Of a stretch of DNA of 64,000 bases, positions 58,066 to 64,000 are shown one piece after another (position 1 is the stretch's first letter; each line of letters begins with the position of its first letter). The position numbers and the translations under genes were made by a program. This DNA comes from Limiplasma sp034927815. GTDB taxonomy: Bacteria; Bacillota; Clostridia; Christensenellales; Aristaeellaceae. The notes below the pieces were generated by a model. That model was not told the origin of the DNA and did not search any database. It saw only the letters and a list, made by a program, of their open reading frames with translations. The stretch is from the NCBI GenBank assembly GCA_034927815.1, contig JAYFPK010000032.1, positions 12,393 through 76,392 on the forward strand. Reading direction: 5' to 3'.

Positions 58066-58978
58066 AATGCACCCACCTCTTTCTGGTCTGCCACTGCAGC
58101 AGCGTGAGCAGCATGATCAGCACGAACAGCACCACGGAAATCGCGGAGGCATAGCCGTATTTCATCAGCTTGAAGGCGGATTGGTAGATGTAGTACACAA
58201 ACACATAGGTGCTGGTGCCGGGCCCTCCCTGGGTGAGCACGTTGATCTGGGCGAACACCTTCAGGGAGCCGATCATGGTGATGATGATGATCAGGAAGAT
58301 GGTGGGCGTGATCATGGGGAGGGTGATCCGCCGGAACTGCTGCCAGCCGTTGGCGCCGTCCAAAGCGGCGGCCTCATAATACATATCCGGCACGTCCTTC
58401 AAAGCGGAGATAAAGATGATGGTGTTCATGCCAAAGCCCTTCAGCAGCGTCACCACCACCACCACCGGGATGGCCAGGGCCTCCGTATACAGCCAGTTGG
58501 GCCCCGTGATCCCCAGCAGGCGCAAAAAGATATTCAAAAAGCCGGAATCCGTCTGGAGCATAAACTTCCATACCAGCGCCCAGGACACCACCGAGGTCAC
58601 ATAGGGCGTGAAGATCACCGTGCGAAAGAAGCCGATGCCCCGCATGTTCTTTTGCAAAAGGATGGCAAGGCCCAGGCACAGGATCATGTTCAGGGGCACC
58701 AAAAGAACGGTGAAATACAGCGTGTTGCCCGCGGTTTTCAAAAAGGTGGGGTCGTTGGTGAACATCTGGACATAGTTTTTGACGCCCACAAAGCGCATGC
58801 CCCGCAGAAGGTTGTAGTCAAAAAGGCTCAAAACGATGGTGGCGATGATGGGGATCAGTACAAAGATGGTGAAACCAATCAGCATGGGCATGATCAGGAG
58901 ATATCCGTATTTATAATCCGCCCGTTCCAGGGAGCGCCGCCTGTGGCGCTCCTTTGGCTTCAATCCTAAAGCCGTCAT
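58055..58978 (-). CDS. carbohydrate ABC transporter permease (MalF-type)
   Basis: Inner-membrane partner of the MalG-type permease, 307 residues, six helices after a basic N-terminus (LKPKERHRRRSLERADYKYG). EAA loop: DVPDMYYEAAALDGANGWQQF. Separated from the binding protein by a hairpin terminator that probably lets only part of the transcripts through. Confidence 0.93.
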   Translation of the reverse strand: MTALGLKPKERHRRRSLERADYKYGYLLIMPMLIGFTIFVLIPIIATIVLSLFDYNLLRGMRFVGVKNYVQMFTNDPTFLKTAGNTLYFTVLLVPLNMILCLGLAILLQKNMRGIGFFRTVIFTPYVTSVVSWALVWKFMLQTDSGFLNIFLRLLGITGPNWLYTEALAIPVVVVVTLLKGFGMNTIIFISALKDVPDMYYEAAALDGANGWQQFRRITLPMITPTIFLIIIITMIGSLKVFAQINVLTQGGPGTSTYVFVYYIYQSAFKLMKYGYASAISVVLFVLIMLLTLLQWQTRKRWVHYEA

Positions 58979-58993
58979 AGGGTTGCCTCCTAC

Positions 58994-59035
58994 AAAAAGG
59001 GAGGAATAGCACTCGCATGCATGACTATTCCTCCC
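58994..59035 (-). terminator. partial terminator between binding protein and permeases
   Basis: Perfect 11 bp stem (58999-59009 with 59025-59035), 15-nt loop, then TTTTT on the minus strand. It lies inside the operon, as often after binding-protein genes. Confidence 0.8.
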
Positions 59036-59055
59036 GCGTTTCCCAAGATTCGCGC

Positions 59056-60324
59056 TTAATACTCCGTCAGCAGCGGAGTTACCTCGGCCTCAATGCGCTG
59101 GCAGAGCTCCTCCATGGTGCAGGACTGGGTGTACAGCAGGTCCATGAGCTCCTTCATCTTCAGGTCGATGGCGGTATAGTTGTCGTGGTTGGGATAGATG
59201 CGGGTCTTGCCATCCCAGGGCTTGAGCAGCGCCATGAGCTTGCCCCGGGCCGAGGGGCGCTCTCCCTCCAGGAACTTGTCGCTGGAGAGCACGGAGGTAC
59301 GCACCGGGCTGAAGGTGTTCATCAGGTAGCTGTCGCCCATGCTTTCCTGGGAGGTGATGTACTGGATCACCTGCATGGCGGCGTCCTTGTTCTTGGCGCC
59401 CTTGGGCACCACATAGGCGGCTACGCCGATGGCCACAGGAGCCTCCGGATCGGTGCCGGTGGGATTGGGGATGATGTCCCAATCAAAGCCCACATCCTTG
59501 AGCTGCGCCTGGAAGGAGATGGTGTTGCGGGTCATGCCGATTTTGCCGGAGGCAAAGTCGATCTGCTCGCCGGGCAGGGGCTGGGCCCCATCCTGGAAGA
59601 TCATGTCGCTGTACAGCTGCAGCGCGTTCACGCCCTCGGGGGTGTTGATGGTGACGGCGGTCATGTCCTCGTCAAAGAAGGACGCGCCCATGGACCAGGT
59701 CCAGTCCAGCAGAATATTCCAGTCGTTGGGGGATTGATAGTTCATGATGGACAGGCCGTAGGAGCCCTGCTCCTTGTTGGTCATGGCGCGGGCGCTCTCC
59801 AGCATCTTGTCCATGGTCCACTCGCCCTTGTCCACCAGATCCTGGGGATCCTCCAGGCCCGCGGCCTGGAACATATCCTTGTTGTAGAAATAGACCCGGG
59901 GGGATGAGGTGAAGGGCACGGCGTAGAGCTTGCCGTCCTGGATATATTTCTCGGTGAGATTGGGGAAGAGGTCGCCGAATTGGTAGGCTTCGTCTTCCAT
60001 GATGGCGCTGATGTCCTCCAGGTTGCCGGTGGCGATGAACTGGGGAAGCTGCGCCTCGGTCAGCCACACCACGTCCGGGGCCGTGCCGGAGACGATCTGG
60101 GTCGCCAGCTTGGCCACGATCTCCTCCAACGCCACCAGGTTGACGTTGACCTTGATGCCCGTTTGCTCCGTGAAGGGAGTAAAGAGCCGGTCATACTCCG
60201 CCTTGCGGGAATCGCTGCCCCAAATGACGAACTCGACGGTGGTTTCTTCCGCCTGGGCCGCGACGCTGAAAAGCAACGACAGCGCCATGACCATGACGAC
60301 CAAGAATGCCAATGTCTTTTTCAT
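59056..60324 (-). CDS. extracellular sugar-binding protein of ABC transporter
   Basis: CUT1 solute-binding protein (family 1), 422 residues. Signal peptide KKTLAFLVVMVMALSLLFSV with cleavage after AQA; no lipobox Cys at the cleavage site. Mature part starts TTVEFVIWGSDSRKAEYDRLF and continues as a typical two-lobed fold (VASGKIGM-like FASGKIGMTRNTISF, AYVVPKGAKNKDAAMQVIQYI). The ATG at 60324 has AAAGGGG; the frame is open 19 codons upstream into the leader. Has its own promoter. Confidence 0.93.
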   Translation of the reverse strand: MKKTLAFLVVMVMALSLLFSVAAQAEETTVEFVIWGSDSRKAEYDRLFTPFTEQTGIKVNVNLVALEEIVAKLATQIVSGTAPDVVWLTEAQLPQFIATGNLEDISAIMEDEAYQFGDLFPNLTEKYIQDGKLYAVPFTSSPRVYFYNKDMFQAAGLEDPQDLVDKGEWTMDKMLESARAMTNKEQGSYGLSIMNYQSPNDWNILLDWTWSMGASFFDEDMTAVTINTPEGVNALQLYSDMIFQDGAQPLPGEQIDFASGKIGMTRNTISFQAQLKDVGFDWDIIPNPTGTDPEAPVAIGVAAYVVPKGAKNKDAAMQVIQYITSQESMGDSYLMNTFSPVRTSVLSSDKFLEGERPSARGKLMALLKPWDGKTRIYPNHDNYTAIDLKMKELMDLLYTQSCTMEELCQRIEAEVTPLLTEY

Positions 60325-60366
60325 ATTGGTTCCCCTTTCTTCTTTACCAGTTGTCAGAACGTACTG

Positions 60367-60395
60367 GAACGGCCCCATCATGCGCTGTGCCGTTC
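60367..60395. promoter_or_regulatory. inverted repeat in the binding-protein leader
   Basis: GAACGGC (60367-60373) and GCCGTTC (60389-60395), 15 bp apart, just downstream of the promoter. Could be an operator or an RNA hairpin. Confidence 0.35.
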
Positions 60396-60407
60396 ATTTC
60401 GTCTATT

Positions 60408-60436
60408 ATTCTACCGTTTCATCCATCTTGGAACAA
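60408..60436 (-). promoter_or_regulatory. promoter of the binding-protein/permease/catabolic operon
   Basis: -35 TTGTTC (60431-60436), 17 bp, -10 TAGAAT (60408-60413). It could be the target of the adjacent response regulator. Confidence 0.6.
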
Positions 60437-60494
60437 GGTCACAGCTTTTGGAAAAAGTTCTGGATTTTGTTACTGCCGCCCCTCCCCCTTCCCG

Positions 60495-60526
60495 CGCCAA
60501 AAAGAGCTCCTGAAAACAGGGGCTCT
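60495..60526 (-). terminator. terminator after the response regulator gene
   Basis: Minus-strand AAGAGCCCCTG/CAGGAGCTCTT stem with one mismatch, TTTT loop, then TTTTTGG. It separates the cupin/kinase/regulator operon from the transporter operon. Confidence 0.75.
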
Positions 60527-60554
60527 TGCGGGAAAGGCAAGAGGCGGGCCGCCG

Positions 60555-61277
60555 CTACCTTCCCTTATTGCGGTACTGGCTGGGGGTCACGCCCAGGCAG
60601 CGCTTGAACACGGTGATGAAGTGCTTGTCGGAATGGTAGCCGCACAGCCGGGCGATTTCATAGATGCAAAGGCTGCCGGAGCGCAGCAGCTCCTCCCCCT
60701 TTTGCATGCGCCGCCGCAGGATGTAGTCGGAATAGGTGATTCCCATCTGCTGCTTGAACAGCGCCGAAAGATAGCTGCTGGACAGCCCCGCCTGCTCGGC
60801 CACGCTCTGCTGGGTCAACTCCTCGCTCAAATGCTCGTCGATCCACCGCACCGCCCGCCGGATGGCGGCGTTCTCCACGTCATCGGCCTGTGCGCCGTCC
60901 GGGGGGGCCAATTCCTGGCAGATCCGCTCCAGCACATTGGAAAAATCCTTGATGTCCACAGGCTTGAGCAGATAATCCTTCACATTGTACCGCAGGGCCG
61001 TTTGGGCGTAGGCAAACTCCGAAAAGCCGCTGAGTACCACAATGGGCACCCCGCTGCCGCTTTCCCGCACCCGCTTGATTAGATCCAGCCCGGTCATGCC
61101 CTTCATGATGATATCGGTAATCATGATATCCGGCGGTCCGGCCTGGAAGGCGTTCCAGGCCTCATAGGCGTTTTCGCACTCCCAGCGGACCTGAAGGCCT
61201 TTCCCATAGCGCTTGACCAGGTTTACGATCCCCTGGCGGATGATCTTCTCATCCTCCACCACCATCACGCTTGGCAT
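60555..61277 (-). CDS. YesN-type response regulator with AraC helix-turn-helix
   Basis: A 240-residue transcription regulator. Receiver domain 1-~120: acidic pocket VVEDEK, phospho-acceptor Asp in MITDIIMKG, Thr/Ser and Lys in VVLSGFSEF and YLLKPVD. C-terminal AraC/XylS domain ~140-240 with two helix-turn-helices (QQSVAEQAGLSSSYLSALFK, then IYEIARLCGYHSDKHFITVF). Pairs with the YesM-like kinase, overlapping it by 13 bp; likely activates the downstream transporter operon. Confidence 0.94.
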   Translation of the reverse strand: MPSVMVVEDEKIIRQGIVNLVKRYGKGLQVRWECENAYEAWNAFQAGPPDIMITDIIMKGMTGLDLIKRVRESGSGVPIVVLSGFSEFAYAQTALRYNVKDYLLKPVDIKDFSNVLERICQELAPPDGAQADDVENAAIRRAVRWIDEHLSEELTQQSVAEQAGLSSSYLSALFKQQMGITYSDYILRRRMQKGEELLRSGSLCIYEIARLCGYHSDKHFITVFKRCLGVTPSQYRNKGR

Positions 61278-63040
61278 TGCTTGTTCTCCTCCTTCCAGTC
61301 CGGGCCCTTGGCTTGAATGCGAAGGATGAAACGGGCCCCGCCCTGCTGGCCGCTATCCACCGTGACCCCGCAGTCCGGGCCGTAAATCAGCCGCAGCCTG
61401 CGGTGCACGTTGCTGATGCCGTAGCCCGCGCGCTTTTCCCGGCTGCCGGAGGCCAGCTTTTCATTCAGCGAGGCCACCTCCTCCTGGGTGAGGGCCTTGC
61501 CGTTGTTTTCCACAATGAGGTCCAGGTAGCCGTCATGGCAGCGGGAGGACAGGCGCACGTCCACAGGGCCGTCCTCCAGGGCGTGCTTGGCGACGTTCTC
61601 CACAAAGGGCTGCAAAATCAGCTTGGGCACCTCGGCGCGAAGATCGCCGGGGGCAAAATCCATGGCAATGGAGCGCATGTCCTCGTGGCGGAGCTTGAGG
61701 ATGTCAAAATAGGTGGTGATAAAGGCCGCCTCCTCGGAGAGGGCCACAAAAAAGCTCTCATTGTCCACGCAGTAGCGCATCATGCGGCCCAGGCTGCTCA
61801 CGGCCATGGAGATATCGTAGCGCTCGGCGTTCACAGCCATCATGTTGATGGTCTCCAACGTGTTGTACAGGAAATGGGGGTTGATCTGGGCTTGCAAGGC
61901 GGCGATCTGCGCATCCTTCTCCGCCAGGGACGCCTCGTACACCTCATTGATCATGCGCTCCAGGTTTTCGGCCATATCGTTGAACATCCGCTGGAGTTGG
62001 CCGATTTCATCGTTGCTTCCCACAGGGGAGCGGGTGTCGAAATGCCCCTGGCCCACCAGCAGCATCTTGTTTTTCAGCCGCACAATGGGCTTGGCGATGC
62101 GCAGCGAGGCCAGGATGGCGAACACCATGCTCACCCCCAGCGCCACGCACACCGTGACGATCACCTGGGACATGAGCATGAGCATGTCATGGCGCAGGTC
62201 GTCCAAAGAGATCAGCGCCACAAAGCGAAGCTGGGTGCTGGAGGAGGTGACGCTGGAGACGATGTACTCGATGCCGTTGAGCTCCACCATGTCCCCGTCC
62301 CGGGCCGTCACAGGCCCCAGGGCCTCGCCGATGGGGTATACCTGCTGCCCGAAGCTGTTGTAGATGGTGAGCAAGCTGCCCTTGGTGAAGTTCACGGTAT
62401 CCAGAAACTCGTTCATATAATCCGGCTGGATGATGAAGTGAATGTACCCGATGGGGGTTTTATAGAGCGGCTCCTGGAGGTACCGGCTCACCGTCAGGTA
62501 GCCGTCGGTCTTTTGGGCGTTGGGGTAGTAGTCGTCCTGGGGGTCATAGGGGATGATCAAGGAGGAAGTGGGGTTCTGGTCCGCCAGCTCCATCCACCGG
62601 GTTTTCTCCTTCCATTGCATCTTGTACCCCATTTCCCCGGTGCCCAGGATGTTGCCGTCCATGGTGAAGAAAAGGACCTCCATCTCGTTTTTGCTGTAGC
62701 GCAGGCTGGTCAGATAGGAGGTGATGCGCCGGTATTCGTCGCTGGTGACATATTTGCTGCCGCCCAGGCTATGGTTTTTCAGCACCTGGACCACCTCGTG
62801 GTCGTAGAGGGGCAAAATGGTCAAGTTGTTGACCTCGCTGAAGAACTGCTCCAGGTAGCGGTTCAAATTCCGAATGATCTGGTCCGCGGAATCCACGCTC
62901 TTTTGCTCCAGGTACTCAAAAAAGCGCTGGCCCGCGGAAAGGCTGGTCATCACAAAGGGCACCATAATGAGCAGCAGCGATACCAGCGTGATCTTCGCCG
63001 CATAGGAAAGGTGCAGCCGGGCCTTGGGGCGGCCTACCAT
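61265..63040 (-). CDS. YesM-type sensor histidine kinase
   Basis: A 591-residue membrane sensor. Helix 1 near 12-32 (LVSLLLIMVPFVMTSL), extracellular ~270-residue sensing region (Cache-like), helix 2 near 290, HAMP (ASLRIAKPIVRLKNKML), then a LytS/YesM-type His_kinase with INPHFLYNTLETINMMA (phospho-His in NPHFLYN) and HATPase with GYGISNVHRRLRLIYG. The family typically senses sugars for neighbouring ABC transporters. The ATG at 63040 overlaps the cupin stop by 7 bp; the longer open frame upstream lies within the cupin gene. Confidence 0.94.
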   Translation of the reverse strand: MVGRPKARLHLSYAAKITLVSLLLIMVPFVMTSLSAGQRFFEYLEQKSVDSADQIIRNLNRYLEQFFSEVNNLTILPLYDHEVVQVLKNHSLGGSKYVTSDEYRRITSYLTSLRYSKNEMEVLFFTMDGNILGTGEMGYKMQWKEKTRWMELADQNPTSSLIIPYDPQDDYYPNAQKTDGYLTVSRYLQEPLYKTPIGYIHFIIQPDYMNEFLDTVNFTKGSLLTIYNSFGQQVYPIGEALGPVTARDGDMVELNGIEYIVSSVTSSSTQLRFVALISLDDLRHDMLMLMSQVIVTVCVALGVSMVFAILASLRIAKPIVRLKNKMLLVGQGHFDTRSPVGSNDEIGQLQRMFNDMAENLERMINEVYEASLAEKDAQIAALQAQINPHFLYNTLETINMMAVNAERYDISMAVSSLGRMMRYCVDNESFFVALSEEAAFITTYFDILKLRHEDMRSIAMDFAPGDLRAEVPKLILQPFVENVAKHALEDGPVDVRLSSRCHDGYLDLIVENNGKALTQEEVASLNEKLASGSREKRAGYGISNVHRRLRLIYGPDCGVTVDSGQQGGARFILRIQAKGPDWKEENKQCQA

Positions 63041-63468
63041 AGCTTGCCCCAGCGCGCTTCCACAAAATCCGTCAGCTGGGAGCGCTGCTGCCGGGTAATG
63101 GGATGGCGGGGGGAGTTCTCCGCCACAGTATCGCTGTTTTCCACCAAGGCGATCTTGGCGTCCGGGGTCATGACCTGGGTATGCCACACATTTTGGGACA
63201 CCCGGTAAAGCTTACCCATTTCCAAGGGAGTGCCCAGCAGCGCCCCTGTGGGAGCGTCCTCTCCCCCGGCGGTAAACAGGATGGCTTGCCCCTTTAGCAG
63301 AATGAAAATCTCGTCCGTTTGGGTATGGCGCTGCATATCCGCCACCTCTTTGGGAGCCAGGCGGGGCAAATAGTTCAGCAGCAGCGCCTGCCAGGCGCCA
63401 AAGGCCGCCGTTCCGCCGATCCCTCCCTCCTCATATTCGTATACATCCAGCAAAGGTAAAGGTTCCAT
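63034..63468 (-). CDS. cupin-fold protein
   Basis: A 144-residue small cupin. The metal-site motif 1 is approximated by MQRHTQTDEIFILLKGQ (H, then E) and motif 2 by VWHTQVMTP. Family members include sugar-phosphate or lyxose-type isomerases and dioxygenases, plus pure binding proteins. Start ATG with AAGGAGGAGATATCC upstream. First gene of the cupin/kinase/regulator operon, so it may help sense or process the sugar. Activity not assignable. Confidence 0.8.
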   Translation of the reverse strand: MEPLPLLDVYEYEEGGIGGTAAFGAWQALLLNYLPRLAPKEVADMQRHTQTDEIFILLKGQAILFTAGGEDAPTGALLGTPLEMGKLYRVSQNVWHTQVMTPDAKIALVENSDTVAENSPRHPITRQQRSQLTDFVEARWGKLW

Positions 63469-63504
63469 GGATATCTCCTCCTTCGTGCTGTCGGATTTTG
63501 CTTC

Positions 63505-63533
63505 ATGATAGCAGATTTCCGCCGCGTTGTCAT
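63505..63533 (-). promoter_or_regulatory. promoter of the cupin/kinase/regulator operon
   Basis: -35 ATGACA (63528-63533), 17 bp, -10 TATCAT (63505-63510). Confidence 0.65.
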
Positions 63534-63683
63534 CCTGGAGGGGGTGGGGTGGGGCATCGTGGCAGAGGCTTTTGATTTTGGTTTGTTTTTGGTAAAGAAG
63601 CGCGCTTTTTTGTTTTTTGGGGATGGGGCTTTTATCCTGGTGATAAAGATACTTTCTTTGCCTTGTTCAAGGAAGCGAATATG

Positions 63684-63820
63684 TTAGGGGGCCGGGGGGA
63701 TTTGCGATTTCTCTTTCGCCCGCCTCAGGGCTACGCCCTGTGGCGGGTACGGTTCAGATAAATCGTCGCGGTCTTCACTGCCGTTTGACCGCTCGTTTAT
63801 CTTCCCACTTCGGGTCGCTT
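63684..63820 (+). repeat. interspersed repeat, copy B
   Basis: Matches 19119-19257 on the opposite strand. Contains the hairpin CAGGGCTACGCCCTG. Located upstream of the cupin operon, divergently placed. Confidence 0.8.
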
Positions 63821-63848
63821 TGGGCTTCGCCCAAGCGTCCACTGGACG

Positions 63849-63986
63849 CACGCTTCCCTCCGTGTGATTCGTGCCTTCGGCAACTTCGGTCGCTAGTCGG
63901 GCCTGCGGCCCTCCCTCATTTCTCCATGGCCCCCTAACAACCCCTTCCCCCCCCCCGGGGCGCCCAGGGGCACGGAGGGAAGCGTG
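63849..63986. repeat. 16 bp inverted repeat bracketing 105 bases
   Basis: CACGCTTCCCTCCGTG at 63849-63864 and its exact complement at 63971-63986. Could be the ends of a small mobile or palindromic element reaching beyond the window. Confidence 0.55.
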
Positions 63987-64000
63987 GGCCTAGTGGCGCC

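Larger units (their letters stand above)
63534..64000. other. intergenic end of window with repeat DNA
   Basis: No gene seen. Holds repeat copy B (63684-63820) and, beyond it, a 16 bp perfect inverted repeat (63849-63864 with 63971-63986) that brackets about 105 bases. Confidence 0.5.

Noticed and set aside
55675..58107. 810-codon plus-strand frame across the carbohydrate operon
   Set aside because: It spans several real minus-strand genes and their overlaps, and has the His/Gly/Gln-rich composition of an antisense shadow.

Overview
The window comes from a GC-rich bacterial chromosome, most likely an anaerobic member of the class Clostridia (Bacillota). The evidence is a bifurcating-type [FeFe] hydrogenase, rubrerythrin, the Firmicutes gene orders rimO-pgsA-cinA-recA and yaaO-tmk, YesM/YesN-type two-component genes, frequent GTG and TTG starts, and sigma-A promoters with 16-18 bp spacers. 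I cannot assign a genus.

Layout. 0.2-4.2 kb: hen1-pnkp RNA repair operon (minus strand). 4.9-7.5 kb: a HisH/HisF/PP-loop amidotransferase trio of the kind that amidates nucleotide sugars (plus). 7.6-11.1 kb: the three-subunit [FeFe] hydrogenase (minus), sharing a bidirectional terminator with the trio. 11.2-13.25 kb: an AT-rich island with an unknown gene and a RelA/SpoT-type HD hydrolase gene, next to tRNA-Leu(CAA). 13.5-18.9 kb: Cys-rich zinc-ribbon protein, DUF47 and PiT phosphate transporter, glycosyltransferase, rubrerythrin, and a secreted Cys/His amidase-like protein. 19.4-23.9 kb: queH-sbcD-sbcC. 24.2-27.4 kb: two secreted proteins, one with four peptidoglycan-binding repeats. 27.5-31.4 kb: a radical SAM/DUF4130 DNA-repair pair behind a LexA box, a convergent unknown gene, and a DUF5655 gene. 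31.4-36.9 kb: a large MalT/SARP-like regulator divergent from a secreted serine hydrolase, then a small XRE repressor. 37.1-42.0 kb: a branched-chain amino acid ABC transporter with fused LivM-LivG. 42.1-46.0 kb: yaaO-like decarboxylase, a HAD-thymidylate kinase fusion, and mnmA. 46.1-51.8 kb: rimO-pgsA-cinA-recA, an MFS gene and a GNAT gene. 51.9-63.5 kb: a complete carbohydrate locus on the minus strand (cupin, sensor kinase, response regulator, solute-binding protein, two permeases, two SIS proteins, an unknown protein, a Gfo/Idh oxidoreductase, a TIM-barrel protein and a PfkB kinase).

The most interesting items are the carbohydrate locus, which has two paralogous SIS proteins and an unrecognised partner and matches no pathway I know; the LexA-box radical SAM/DUF4130 pair; the HAD-Tmk and LivM-LivG fusions; the orphan amidotransferase trio whose HisF has lost its first catalytic aspartate; a repeat shared by 19.1 and 63.7 kb; and a GC-rich palindromic element apparently absorbed into the yaaO reading frame. 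All calls rest on reading the sequence; no database search was made.
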